Positions 1 to 11,239 of a stretch of 64,000 nt of DNA are shown in pieces. Under the pieces are notes generated by a model. The model was given only the letters and a program-made list of their open reading frames with translations, ran no database searches and had not been told where the DNA came from. The stretch spans positions 24,588,001 through 24,652,000 of the forward strand of contig JAYKYS010000006.1 in assembly GCA_036924285.1 (NCBI GenBank). The letters run 5' to 3'. The first letter of the stretch is position 1. Each line of letters begins with the position of its first letter. Origin of the DNA: Asterella californica (Eukaryota; Streptophyta; Marchantiopsida; Marchantiales; Aytoniaceae). A program made the position numbers and the translations under genes.

Positions 1-2222
1 TCTGGTGAAACTGGACACGTTGGAGGTAATCTATCTATTGCAGGTGATAAAAAAGTACTAAGGGAATCTACCCCTGGAGCTGCCGGAAAATGAGGATGTA
101 CGCACCTACCCAAAAGAACGGGATCCTCAGTTAACTGAGGATTTTGAGTATGATGCTGAACCAACGTGTTTAATTGTGATATAAGATCAGTCCGGGAGGA
201 GGTGACATACTCCAACCAGTATACTCGCACAACATACCTGCATCTCAATCATTCAACACACAGCTTGAGAGAAGGACTACCAAAGAGGGACAAGGAAAAA
301 CAGGTCAGATCCGTGTTGACAGACGAACTTTTAGGTTTAGACATACATGAGATGACAGCTTTATTCACTATGACGGAAGGTGAATAACGCAAATAGTCAT
401 ATGAGGCGTTCTAAAAGTTCGACTGTTTGTTTGTGAATTACACTCAGTTATGAGACTGATTAGTACATGAAAGCACAGAAAGGAGTGGACTCTGTCCTCT
501 GTGTACCCTCGCAAGAAAGTTGACAGTATATGTACGTTGAAGTCTTCTGGGGAGACTTTGCAGTTACGCAGCAAGACGAGACAAGGCCCTCTATGACCAG
601 ACTCAAGTTTGCCGAGCTCCTCTGCGGATGTGCAAAACCCTCTTGCTCGAGGAAGGGCCTGGAATCGACGAAACAGTGTGGTTTTCGTCAAAGTGTGTCA
701 AAGTCAAACAATTATTGCGTATTTCCACGGTGCTGCGTTCACCCATTGAACAACACCGTTCAACTTAGAGACTCGGGCTGAGCATTCGTGTCGATAAGCT
801 TCAACGTCCATAACAAAGTCCTACCGCCCTGGCAGTCGAGGCAAAACTGGAATAGTAATATCTTCTTCCCATGCTTCCGGCTTCACCGCGAAAGCTGTGT
901 AAGTTATCAAGTTTCTACAACGACACTGCGAGCTCATCACACGCACCGTCTGGAATCACCAAAATCACCTACCAAATTTTGTTTCTTGCGACAATCTGCT
1001 GCACTGAGTGCGTCTTTCTCTACCAGATATAACCACTTTCCCTATCTCAGTCTGTGTGCTCACCATGGCATCGATGGGCAATGCATACGACGACAATTAA
1101 ACAACAGTGCAATGTCACATCACTGACTTACAACGACGTCGACCTGTTGATACGGTCCCTTTACCAAAAGTGGAAGACAAATAATAATACCTGTAGATGA
1201 GGGGACGACGCATAGAGCTGCAAGCGGAGCGCATGCGATTGCGACCCAGCCTGCAGAACTACATGCATTATTCCAGCCTGGAAATCACTGTAAGATAAGC
1301 AGCCAACGTCCTTCCAGCTGCGCGCACTTGCTTCGATTTCTGCTTCCGAAATGTGAATAGAGCTCGCAGGGAATCTGCACTCGGATGCTAAGTTTGCGCA
1401 AACAATAATCCCATCCAAATTACCGAGAAGTATCAATGTCGTCAGGAAAAGCCTACAGTCCCACCAGTGAGGGGGTTCCCATTGAGCGACCTTGAGAAAA
1501 ATACGAATGTCCCTGTCAAAGGGTCTAACATATAATAGTGCTCCTTGATCTGTGCTTCCCTTAGTCTTGAAATTTCGGGCGTGCACACAGTTTATATGCT
1601 ACAGTCAGTAATTCTTGCAGTCCTCCTAAAGAGGGCTTGTTCAAGACCGTTTTGCTGGATTTGAGGTGCCCGAGCATCTAGATCAGGTGGAAGGCAAGAG
1701 TTACTCCGTAGCGCCTCGTACAATTTCCAGTTCGTGATGGTAGAACACTGCGGACAGTCGACTGAAAATGGACCGCCAGAATTCTCCGAGCTACTTGGAA
1801 GTTGAACTTGTCCTCAACACCAGTGTGACGATGTTTTACAGATCGTAGAGAACATGTGATGGAAGACCAACACCAATTAGTTGAACACATTAAGCTTCTG
1901 GTCTCGTCTTTCGAATTGTCCAAATTTCCGGAGCCTATTCGTTTCAATTTGAAAAGTGGAAGGTTGAAACCCTTTGGCGAGAAAATAGCCTTGGCTATTC
2001 CGTACTCCACGGGGCTTCGCGTAAGTAACTGACTAAATACTTTCAAGTTCCGCCACCAGGAGAAAGCTTAGGCCTGTCAAGTAAAAGATAAAACACGAAA
2101 GAGACTGGACTTGTGTCATTTACTTTAAAGTGATGCTCTCCGTTCATTCTGGACTTTGAAATTCTAGTCATGTTGATGCATATCTTGATTTGTCCCAAGC
2201 CAATCCTAGAAGCTATAGCAGT

Positions 2223-2250
2223 GTAACAGAGTAACTAGTTACTCTGTTAC
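2223..2250. repeat. 28-bp perfect palindrome
   Basis: The arm GTAACAGAGTAACT is followed directly by its exact reverse complement with no spacer. The arms are 14 nt with no mismatch. It is not associated with any gene I could identify, and it is not clearly part of the AACCTAACC hairpin family found elsewhere in the window. Confidence 0.85.
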
Positions 2251-2846
2251 GCCGGGAACAGCTACGGCCATATGTATAGGAGTTGATGAACACCATAAAC
2301 TTTTGTGGTTATCTGGCTGAATCTGCAGTTCCAGCTTTCAATTGCAAAACATACTCTGGGGAAAGAGACCATCACACCAACCACTCTACCCTGTCTTCTC
2401 TGTGGAACAGCACCAGAGCATACTTGTTCGGTTTTTAAAATTGCTCCTGAAGTGCTCTTCGCTGGTCCTCACCACGCGGGGATGTGCTAGCTTATGCTGT
2501 AGAAGGCATCGCTGGGTCGTACAACCCTCCAACGAAAGGTTAAAAGCTACTTCGGTTCAGCTATTTCAAGGTTTCAAAATTTAACAATGTTTACAGAACA
2601 GAAACGCTACCATTTGTGCATGATTTCACTCCAACGCCTTACCGTGTTTGAGTATTAACACTGAGCTGGGTCATCCCCTTTTATTGCTTGACAAAGACGT
2701 GCTTTGCATCCCTCCAATTCAGCCATTATTAGGCCTTCAATTCTTCTGCAAGATACAGCTATGAAAGCAGGCAAGCTTCTATTTTAGAGGCAGTCCACTG
2801 GCAGGTGCAGACGAGAAAACGTGTTACTCTTTTTCTCTGTTTTGAC

Positions 2847-3040
2847 TCTTCAGATGTAGAGTCTCTTCGGGCAGACTATCTTTCAACAATATTATACACG
2901 ACCGCTATTTGCGATTTCCAGAGGTCAAGTCTCTCCGTCAAACTATCTTTCGACCATACTATACACACCTCTCCTTGTGAATCTTCGGATGTCTTGTCAC
3001 TTCGGTCGACCTATCTTTCAATGATATCATACACTAACGC
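2847..3040. repeat. three diverged tandem units of about 67 bp
   Basis: Units begin near 2847, 2915 and 2982. Each carries a variant of a block containing GACTATCTTTC, followed by a stretch like ATACTATACACACC. Units 1 and 3 are most alike and lie in the same reading frame on the plus strand, so an open frame of 89 codons crosses the array. I see no protein family in it and treat the array as non-coding. Confidence 0.6.
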
Positions 3041-3529
3041 CGGAATAAGAACTCTTAGTGTCTCTATTGACTGAAAAGTAACAGACTTCAGTCAAGCGTG
3101 GTGAAAGACAAGAAACTAACCCACTGGCCTGAACAGCAGTAACGAGTCTTAGTTTCTCTATATGTGCAAACAAGATTCCCAAAGAGGAACATATCCTACA
3201 CATGGTACACAACACTTTCAAGTCCCTTGGTTAAAACGTGTCAATGAAGCAGGCTCCACGATGTCCTCTGTAATACTGAAGCTTAAAGCCGAGGAAATGC
3301 CGTTTGTCTCTCGCAGTGAAATCTTCGTTAAAACTCCACGACCGGTATACCTCTAAAGTTTATATCGTCCTGAGGACCTTCTGGTGCGGAGCGTGCAGGA
3401 ACCTCTGCCCCGGGATAGTTTTCACCCAAGGTCAGTTTGTACCGCTGCCAAAGTCTGCGGCAGCTTGCTGATAACAAAGAACTTAAAAGACTGCCCATCT
3501 AGTGCGTAATTTACAGGTAATGTGAACGT

Positions 3530-4606
3530 CTATCGAATGAAATCTATGGCACCGGGTAAAACCGAGAAGGACGCGTCGAGAAAACCTAGATGCTCGCCAT
3601 CTGCCTGGACAAAAGTACCAGTATAATTCTCTTGTGAAGATGCAGCGAGCTCCGCAACATCTATGCTCCGCACTTTCATGGAGGTAACATTTTTTTGTCT
3701 AATGTGGGAACCTAGATACAGAGTATGCAGTTTCAGTAGGAAGTCATACCACTTGTACTCCTTGATGATCACAACCTCCAGATCGCCACTAGAAGGATCA
3801 GCAGAAGGTGTAATTTTCATTCCCCCGCCAAAGTATTTACTATTACCCACACAGATGGCTGTCACATTCGACCAGGTTTCCCACTCGCCATCATCAACCC
3901 TGATTTTCAGATCACGATTCTGGTGACCTTGGAAGCCTTGCAAGGCGCCAACCACATAACAGAGATTTCCTATCCGCTTATGCATTCCGGCATAGAACCC
4001 TGCTTTTGCGCTAAGATGTACATCTGCGACGTTAATGAAAAAGCGCTCCTTGCGCTCCTTGCCGTAGACAACGTGCCCAACATCCATCTTCTTCTTCTCT
4101 CCCTTAGAAAGGCGATCTATGGCTTTACTCGCGTCATTATTCCAACCAAACACCCTAGCGAAGTCAGATCCTGTGCCCATGGGTATTAACCCAAGAGCTG
4201 TTGATGGTGCAGTGTGCGCCTCTATGCCCTTTGGTTTGGTCAGCTTTCCGCTCTCAAAAAAGCCATTGACTACCTCGTGGAGTGTACCATCCCCTCCTAC
4301 TGCAATTACAGCTGCAGCTCCTTCCTGAATGGCCTCCCTTGCGAGCTGCGTGGCGTGCTGAGGACCCGTGGTAAGTCGTTCTGAAACGTTCCATTCCTTA
4401 CTGAGTCGTGCAGTCAATTTTGGGAGAAGCTTTCGCCATGTTTCTCCTGTTTTCCCATTTGCACCGTTGGGGTTCACGATGAAAACATAATCTCGCTTGC
4501 CGATGGTCTCTTGCGACCGCGAAGGTGTGGGCGGTTCCATGGGTTTCACAGCCTTGAGCTGTGGAAGTCGGAGAGTTTCACTCTTCCACAAACAAGCGAC
4601 TACCAT
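3530..4606 (-). CDS. LCBK2-like sphingoid base / diacylglycerol kinase family protein
   Basis: This single-exon frame encodes 358 aa from the ATG at 4606; a GTG nine bases upstream is in frame but unlikely to be used. It has the diacylglycerol-kinase catalytic fold signature: NPNGANGKT at residues 45-53, the nucleotide-binding [12 protein letters not shown] at 104-115 and [10 protein letters not shown] at 142-151. It ends with the family's C-terminal beta-sandwich region. Family members phosphorylate lipid alcohols such as sphingoid bases or diacylglycerol using ATP. The closest recalled relative is Arabidopsis LCBK2 (At2g46090), described as mitochondrial, and the 35-residue N-terminal extension before the domain could be a transit peptide. 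Exact lipid substrate is not readable from sequence. An alternative start is the in-frame Met at residue 23. Length is normal and I see no break. Neighbours are unrelated. Confidence 0.85.
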   Translation of the reverse strand: MVVACLWKSETLRLPQLKAVKPMEPPTPSRSQETIGKRDYVFIVNPNGANGKTGETWRKLLPKLTARLSKEWNVSERLTTGPQHATQLAREAIQEGAAAVIAVGGDGTLHEVVNGFFESGKLTKPKGIEAHTAPSTALGLIPMGTGSDFARVFGWNNDASKAIDRLSKGEKKKMDVGHVVYGKERKERFFINVADVHLSAKAGFYAGMHKRIGNLCYVVGALQGFQGHQNRDLKIRVDDGEWETWSNVTAICVGNSKYFGGGMKITPSADPSSGDLEVVIIKEYKWYDFLLKLHTLYLGSHIRQKNVTSMKVRSIDVAELAASSQENYTGTFVQADGEHLGFLDASFSVLPGAIDFIR

Positions 4607-6890
4607 CACCCCCACCTTCTTATTCCCCGCTTTGCCCAGCGGTTTTCACGTGTCTGATTGATGACGCTTCGTCGACTCTATCCTCTTCTGCCCTTATTGT
4701 TGACTTTACGCAGTCACCAGCAACCAGTAGGAAGGCCGTACCTCGTCAAATGTTCAGTTCTTGCAGCTGTCGGCTAGGATCCATGATTTTCAAGAAGGTG
4801 GTCATTTGTAGTTTATCATTATCTTCAAGGGCTGTCCGGTAAGACGGACCCAAATGTGCTGTGAAGAAGATGGGAGCAGACATTTGCCTTCACACGAGTA
4901 GGCCTTGTGATAATCACAACGACTTGGTGATCTTCGCTCTGAATTTCAGGCAGAATCTTTTCATCGGGGCGTCGGTAGTCCAGAAACAAGTATCGAGACA
5001 ATTAACACCTGGCACTGCAGTCAGGAACAACGTTGCCAGCGTATTCAGGGGCAGCACTCTGTAGAGTGGTAGCTCACAACTCCGTCATACACCCAAATGG
5101 CTGAGCTTAACGTTGCCTTCAACGGAATGTCTCTGTAGGCCTGACCAGAGATCATGGACACTACAGCTGACAGAGTAGACCCGAGTATCATTCCAGGGAA
5201 ATGTCCTCACAACCCTACGCAAAAACAAGTTGCAGAAGATTTGCATTCACCTGCAGAATTCTACTGCAGTCATCGTCAACATCAGCTTCCTTACGTTGAA
5301 TGAGGATTCAATAATGTCAAGTTTCAGCTCGCATTCATGCTGTGCCCTTATCTTGTATTTCAAGAGTCAGAAGGGAAAAAGGGTCCGTGGAGAGCGTCAG
5401 TAGTTCAATAGTACTTGAAAGGAACTTTCCCATAAGAAATCAACAATATGCAACGGAACAACAGGGGGCCTCAGTTATCACCATGTTGCATGAGCACACG
5501 GGATTAAGTTTTGTACATGTACTAAGATCACCGGAGGGAATTACGGACATGACGTTCGTATTTGAGCTGACTTATAGATATTAGAGGAAGTTATAGATCC
5601 TCTCATATGAATGATATGTGATTAACAAAACATAAAATTCAAATGATAGACGTAACAGAAGAAAACTCAATTGCGGTGTTCTGGTATTTTTTCCGTTGAG
5701 AGAGGTGGCTCACTTTTTCATCTATACTTTCAGGGTGTAATTTGCATATACGGGAAGTCCTGTGTGCAGGTCAAGAAACGTATCTCGCAGGCGTTGGAGT
5801 GGGACAGGGACAGACCACTGGGGGCAGAAATTTGTGTTTAATAACTATCTAACAAAGGTATTCGTATCTTTGTTACATGGTGGAGTACTGTCTTAAGGAC
5901 CAGAATCTTCAGCATCATCATGCTGCTACGAAAAACATCTCCGATACTATGATTCAGAATGGTAAGAAGCTCTTTATGCTTAAGGGGAGTGGCCGACACC
6001 AAAAACCGTGTGGAGTTGACGTACTTGAATATCCTCCCTCGGGCTCTACAGTGTAATAGGTACAAATCTCCTACTCCCTTGTCTAACACCTTTGCTCGCT
6101 GTTTGAAAAGTATGCTGACCTATGAGAAGTATAGAGTGTCACCTCGCTGGCTCACACAAGCGGGAATACAGAAGTCTCGGTCCGATTCTCTTTGGAAGTC
6201 GTACATCAGGCTTCAGGAGGTGAGCACAAACGACATCGAAAATATATTTTTCTACAGAGATACTGCTCCTTGTGCACATTGCTTGTGCATGTATTACAGC
6301 AGCACAACAGCGGACGATGAACTGCAGCCGGTCCCACAGCACGAGCAGGAGGTCGAGGTGCCGTCTGTCCCGGACCTACAAGATGTGAGCACAGACCCCG
6401 ACACCGTCGTCTAGAGGAAGATCACTCTTTTCACGGAAGCGGACACGTTCCCAGAGTACATTCTGCTGGTCGAAGCCCGCAGCACAAGCCACCAGAGAAG
6501 ATTACCACTGTAGTGGGGTGTATCATGTACAGCACTAGCGTGAGAGTAATTACGTTTGGGAGTAGAGCACGCACAGTGGACAGTGCGTTCAGAATTGTAT
6601 GTACAATGTTTTATATCAATAAAGCTCTCGGTGTGAACGTACCTCTTTTCTTTTCCGAAATACATGCGCACGGTCTCCCGAAGCAAAAGAGCTGGCAACC
6701 CCCGGAAGCGAAAAAAAGCAAGGAACAAAAAGAGACATGCGATTGATCGATAGCCAAAAATACTCCGAATAAAAATATTTGCTCTACAAAATCCACCCAT
6801 CGAATTGAGTGATAATGCAAAGAAGTCCAAAAAGGCTTAATTATGCATCAGTCATTGAATGTGGTGACGATTGTCATTCCCCTCCTCTTA
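4607..6890. other. upstream region of LCBK2-like gene and intergenic DNA
   Basis: The promoter and 5' UTR of the minus-strand LCBK2-like gene should lie in the first several hundred bases; I see no diagnostic element. The longest open frame (5959-6414, plus) has no recognisable domain and no splice partners, so I do not call a gene. No repeats stand out here. Confidence 0.4.
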
Positions 6891-6892
6891 AC

Positions 6893-6918
6893 ATATATTA
6901 TATGCACCCAAAGTGCAC
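6893..6918 (+). repeat. TATGCATGCAACATG-family motif, variant copy
   Basis: Reads TATATGCACCCAAAGTGCAC and continues with TTCTG and a purine-rich AGAAGAAGAAGAAAAG run. It matches the motif copies at 7976, 62840 and 63881 in the same orientation. Confidence 0.5.
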
Positions 6919-7343
6919 TTCTGACTACGCAGAAGAAGAAGAAAAGTGATAACACAGCTCAGAAATTATTATATATAATTTATTGATAACTGAAAAATTT
7001 CAATGAATATATTTGAAAATATATTAAATAATGATGAATTTTTACAAGGAAAACTGATGCTCAACTGTCTAACTACACTCTAAAAAAGGATAATTATTCT
7101 CAATTTATTAACTATATTCAGAATATCAAATTTAAAATTGTTAAATTTAAAAATTTTCACTGAACGTAATAAACTTCATTATCTTTTACCAAACGTAAAA
7201 AATACACATGGCTGCAGCAGTAAAAAACCTATAAGTTCGTATAAACAAGTCTGTCCTCCATAAATAAATTTTTTTAACTAAAATACTTTAATTTATAACC
7301 TAACTCTTCCCAGAGAAAAAATAAATATATAAATTAAAGTGTC

Positions 7344-7387
7344 TGCATATTCACACTATTCCGAGCTTGGAAGAGGATGAATATGCA
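7344..7387. repeat. hairpin element with TGCATATTC / GAATATGCA arms
   Basis: The left arm TGCATATTC and right arm GAATATGCA enclose an inner pairing of TTCC with GGAA around the sequence GAGCTT. It is preceded at 7295-7312 by AACCTAACTCTTCCCAGAG, the same order seen at 63198-63299. An AT-rich stretch separates the two parts. This looks like one member of a dispersed hairpin-bearing repeat family in the window. Confidence 0.65.
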
Positions 7388-7975
7388 TACATACAATAAG
7401 CAATATTGTATGCATATATTGGTACACAGCGCTGTACACGAAAGAAATGACGTGATAGACAAGGAGGTCGAAAGACAGGTCCATGACGGCTCGTCGCTTC
7501 GACTCCAACAATAGAAAAAAAGAAAAAAGACCGAGCAAAGAAGACACGGACTGTTTCGCAAACACATGAGGGCGGGGGTAACAACATTGTAAACTAGCGA
7601 AGAGCAAACGTCGCTGTACTAGAAAAAAAAACGAAGGCAAGGTATTCCCCTTCTGCTGTGGTAAACTTTTACGGATACTGCTAAATCTGCAACGGCCAAC
7701 AGAGCGATAGGAAATTACGTAACGGTTCTCTCGCTTTGACGTTCGCTGTACAAGGCCATGGGAGAGGATATTTAGCATCCCAAATCTTCACCTCGGTAAG
7801 AGACAGAAGTAGGGCACTCTCCTTTAGCAAAACAGACGGACGTGCTCAGTTTCGGCAGTATGCCAGATCCATTCTAAACAAGAATCACTAGACTAAGCAA
7901 AAAGCGTCAGTAGACAATGTCTTTCTACTAAATATTATTCGTCCTACAATGGTGGGAACCACCACATAGTGATGA

Positions 7976-8006
7976 TTATGCGTGCAAAGTGCACTTTTGG
8001 GAAAAA
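7976..8006 (+). repeat. TATGCATGCAACATG-family motif, variant copy
   Basis: Reads TTATGCGTGCAAAGTGCAC followed by TTTTGGG and an A-rich run with AAGAGGAAAATG. Same orientation and same purine-rich downstream side as the other copies. Confidence 0.5.
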
Positions 8007-8581
8007 AAAAGAGGAAAATGACAACCGGACAACACGGAACAGAAAATCAGGGAAGGGGATTCGCGAGCTCAGACGTGGAGGACATGAAACACAGAAAGCA
8101 AACATCAATTTCACCATTTTCGCTTCCACTCTAGTAGCTGCAGCCAGTCGTTCCTGCTCTGGATCCGGGATACGTACGCTGTCTGTTCAACTATATATAA
8201 CTATTATAGTAATAGTTTTTCCAAATAAAGTGAGTGACCTACTGCAAGCAGACTGTGTCTAGGGATCCGGCAGCCTCAGTTCGAATCTCCTGCAAGTAAA
8301 CTTATGAAAATAACGAAATATTGCTATAATAAGAACAGCTAGAGGTACATTTAAACAGAAAAAAATATTTGATATGATTAAAATGTTTGGAAGGGTGTGT
8401 TCAAAATGTGATTAAAACTAAAGTGTTTAGAGGGATGACCTTGAAAATTGATTTCGTACTAAACTTTCCAAGAGGTCTGACGATTGATTAGTTTCAAAAA
8501 TAATTTTGAAATAAAAACATGAGCATTGAAATACATGAAAGGAACTTAGCCGAGGTCATAATGCCAGCTATGATCATAGAT

Positions 8582-8628
8582 GAATATGCATGCAACATCA
8601 ACTTGAATATGCATGCAATTCAACCTGA
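8582..8628 (+). repeat. two adjacent TATGCATGCAA motif copies
   Basis: GAATATGCATGCAACATCAA is followed after a few bases by GAATATGCATGCAATTCAAC, a direct duplication with a spacing of about 20 bp. Both are in plus orientation like the other copies in the window. Confidence 0.65.
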
Positions 8629-9015
8629 ATAGACCATATAGTGATATTCTACGAGGGAGAAATTCTTATCTTCGACCGCAGCGGAAAGTGAACTCAGCAT
8701 TTGTTCAAAAAGGACCGGCATGTTTCCCAGGGAGCTCACATTTTCTACTTTTACATACCCTCAAGGCTCAAATCATCCGATTCTGTGGCTTGGCAAGCAG
8801 GCTGAATCATAAGTCAAGTCTTGAACGAAACTGCTCAAGATGATCGAGGGATACTGACTGAATTATAAGTGATCTTGTACCAGGATAAATAGACACGCCA
8901 GGATGGCAGGGGCAGCGGCCGAAGAATGGGTTCAACTAAAACAAGAACTCATGTAAAGTGATGACCTCCCTTTCCACCCCCTGCGGTCTTCTCACTATCG
9001 CTGTGTTTCCACTTG

Positions 9016-9391
9016 TCTTTCTTAGAGCGTCTTCAGCGTATATGCATGCAACATTAACTTTCTGGGAATTTTTTTCTCCTTTTGTTAATAAGTAATTATA
9101 TAAATATTAAATAAAATATATGTACTAAGTAGATATAAATAATTAAAAAGTTTTATAGATGTTATTTGTTAGCCCATGCCTGCAAACACGGGGAGAGGCG
9201 GAAAAAACCAATAAGGCTAGTGTGGATCGTCGTGCTTCAGGAGATACAAGTGCGGGTTACTATACTCAATAATTAATAATTTAATCAGAGGTTTAATTTA
9301 ATACCTAACCCTTCCGGCCGGAAGGGTTAGATATTAAATTAAACAGCATGCCCCCTCTTCCGTGTTCTTAGAGCTTCTTCAGCGTATATCC
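9016..9391. repeat. insertion-like unit between two direct repeats
   Basis: A direct repeat like TTAGAGCGTCTTCAGCGTAT lies near 9022-9043 and again, with one change, near 9369-9390. Between them lie a TATGCATGCAACATTAACTT motif at the left and the 54-bp palindrome at 9291-9344. The arrangement could be an element of about 325 bp flanked by an unusually long target duplication, or a local duplication. No coding capacity. Confidence 0.4.
9291..9344. repeat. 54-bp near-perfect palindrome (AACCTAACCC family)
   Basis: Each arm is 27 nt. The left arm starts GTTTAATTTAATACC and ends CTAACCCTTCCGG at 9317; the right arm 9318-9344 is its reverse complement with one mismatch. The outer AT-rich part and inner CTAACCCTTCC core match the less perfect hairpins at 31554-31595, 44001-44030 and 59022-59053. 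A non-coding mobile hairpin is the simplest reading. Confidence 0.85.
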
Positions 9392-10356
9392 TCTAACCTT
9401 GAAGTAGAGTACTTCCATTCAGGACTTAATAGTAACTAAACGTGAACGTGATTTTGAAAAGTTGGGCGTTATTCAAATTTCTATTTTAGAAATTCAGCGT
9501 TATTGGACATCGTACTATTACGATCATTCTTATTTCATTAAATCTACGACTACATGATTAACTATCTGAAGTTGAAGTTTTACAATGATAGTCGTGTTCC
9601 CTGTCCAAATGAGTAGTGAATATTTACCCCTGAAACTACCATCTCCAATACCGCTGAGTACTCTATGTAAGGAGTAGCGCTGGACGGAAACCATCCGCTT
9701 GACTAGAAACTGACTGTTAAATGTTAAATGTTAAATGGTACACTGTGTAGGGTAAGCTACTGCATATCTCTTATCTACCGTAGAGTTCGAGAGACTACAG
9801 TAGGGGTACGGTGTCTTGTCGCTTTTAATTACTTATCATTTTCCTTCTCTTCCATTTGGCGTAGCACTTGTTTGTGCATCAGGTTTCCTTTATTTGGCAA
9901 AGGACAAAAGATCACGAAAATTTAGGCATCGTATTCTCCACGAGAGAATAAGAGTAACCTAGAGACAGAACCTTGATTTCTCCCTTTTTACATAAGTTTC
10001 GTTCATCTTCTAAGAAGTGCTTTGTCTCTCATACGAAGACAATCGATGACTTACAAACGTAAGTTGCTTCTTGTAAGGTGCGTCCAACAGTATGTGCAAA
10101 TTCGTTGTGCTTGACCAGCGTCTGTGACGAAACGTCCTCCGAAGGAAAATCAACTGTGGAGAGATGTGAAGTTAGATGTGCAAGGACTATTCCGGGCAGT
10201 CGAGATAGCAGAAAATGGCCCGCTTTGACGGAAACTTTTACTGGACGCTGGTGTAGACCGGGCAGGAATGGGGGATGGAAGAAGCACAAGCAGCCAAAAT
10301 TGCAGCTCCCATGTTTGTAGGTACTTAAAGTAAACCGCCGGAGATGGAAGCATCGA

Positions 10357-10437
10357 GTTGATATGGCCGAGTTGGTCTAAGGCGCCAGATTAAGGTTCTG
10401 GTCCGAAAGGGCGTGGGTTCGAATCCCACTGTCAACA
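10357..10437 (+). tRNA. tRNA-Leu (anticodon AAG)
   Basis: The acceptor stem GTTGATA pairs with TGTCAAC, with discriminator A. The D arm carries the A-box TGGCCGAGTTGG, the anticodon loop TTAAGGT sits between CCAGA and TCTGG, there is a long class II variable arm, and the T arm is GTGGG TTCGAAT CCCAC (B box). The anticodon is AAG, reading CUU. There is no T-run terminator after it. Only 13 nt separate it from the next tRNA-Leu, which suggests a shared primary transcript. Confidence 0.95.
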
Positions 10438-10450
10438 CCCTTACTCCCCT

Positions 10451-10532
10451 GTCAGGATGGCCGAGTGGTCTAAGGCGCCCGACTCAAGTTCGGGTCTCGT
10501 GAGAGGCGTGGGTTCAAATCCCACTTCTGACA
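10451..10532 (+). tRNA. tRNA-Leu (anticodon CAA)
   Basis: The acceptor stem GTCAGGA pairs with TTCTGAC, discriminator A. The A box is TGGCCGAGTGG, the anticodon loop is CTCAAGT between CCCGA and TCGGG, with a long variable arm and T arm GTGGG TTCAAAT CCCAC. The anticodon CAA reads UUG. A TTTTT Pol III terminator follows a few bases downstream (about 10536-10540), the first after the pair of genes. Confidence 0.95.
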
Positions 10533-10680
10533 ATATTTTTGTTTGCTGCGCACATTCAGTTCCGAGGCCGGAAATATCGGAGCAAGCTTCGATGACTGTC
10601 CGCGGGATTCCTTGACGCTCCAGCATTGGAACACGCACACGGATTCCGACCCGTGAGCCACAACGGCAGATTGGCAAAAA

Positions 10681-10746
10681 TGTTTCCGTCCCGGTTCGAA
10701 CTGGAGTGTGTTAGACTGACGTGTTAACCAACTCGACCACGGAAAC
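10681..10746 (-). pseudogene. tRNA-Val(AAC) pseudogene with 8-nt deletion
   Basis: It is identical in layout to the two downstream tRNA-Val genes but lacks eight bases (ACCTTCAG on the plus strand). Those bases form the 3' side of the anticodon stem and the start of the variable region. The anticodon stem cannot form, so no functional tRNA is expected. The D arm also carries a changed base (CTCGACC instead of CTACACC). The flanking TTTTT terminator is retained. Confidence 0.85.
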
Positions 10747-10908
10747 TCGCTTTCAGTGCTTCTTGTTAGAACAGCAACTTCACTTTCGACACAAGAAATA
10801 TCGAGGCAGGAAACGATCTTGAATGTCCGCGGGAACCCTTGGCTCCAGCCTTGGAAATTGGAACACGCACACGGAATCCCCGTGAGGCACAACGGCAGAT
10901 TGGCAAAA

Positions 10909-10982
10909 TGTTTCCGTCCAGGTTCGAACTGGAGACCTTCAGTGTGTTAGACTGACGTGATGACCAACTACACCACGGAAAC
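10909..10982 (-). tRNA. tRNA-Val (anticodon AAC)
   Basis: Read on the minus strand: acceptor GTTTCCG pairs with CGGAAAC, discriminator A, 74 nt in total. A box TGGTGTAGTTGG, anticodon loop CTAACAC between TCAGT and ACTGA, T arm TCCAG TTCGAAC CTGGA. A TTTT run follows the 3' end, the usual Pol III terminator. Anticodon AAC reads GUU. Complete and apparently functional. Confidence 0.95.
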
Positions 10983-11158
10983 TTGCAGGTTCTAGGGCTG
11001 GTATTTTCTCTTTGTAAAAATAACATTCAGTTTCGGGACAAGAAATCTCGGAGCAGGCAACGATCTTGACTGCCCGCGAGAATCCCTTGCATTCCAGCGT
11101 TCGAACACGCACGCGGAATCCTACGAGTAAGCAACAACGGCAGCGGCAGTGGCAAAAA

Positions 11159-11232
11159 TGTTTCCGTCCAGGCTCGAACTGGAGACCTTCAGTGTGTTAG
11201 ACTGACGTGATAACCAACTACACCACGGAAAC
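11159..11232 (-). tRNA. tRNA-Val (anticodon AAC), second intact copy
   Basis: Same 74-nt structure as the copy at 10909-10982, with two substitutions: one in the D arm and one in the T loop (TTCGAGC). All stems pair and a TTTTT run follows the 3' end. It is the upstream-most member, in transcription order, of the tandem array. Confidence 0.93.
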
Positions 11233-11239
11233 TTGCATG

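Larger units (their letters stand above)
1..3529. other. no supported gene; isolated repeats
   Basis: I could not support any gene here. Open frames are short, show no family resemblance and do not join across plausible splice sites. An open stretch at about 62-183 could be a terminal exon of something upstream, but it has no recognisable motif. The only clear structures are the palindrome at 2223-2250 and the tandem repeat near 2847-3040, listed separately. Confidence 0.5.

Noticed and set aside
5959..6414. 151-codon plus-strand frame
   Set aside because: No domain, no splice partners and composition like the flanking intergenic DNA.
8262..8296. B-box-like CAGTTCGAATCTCCTG
   Set aside because: The T stem is imperfect and no A box lies at the right distance.
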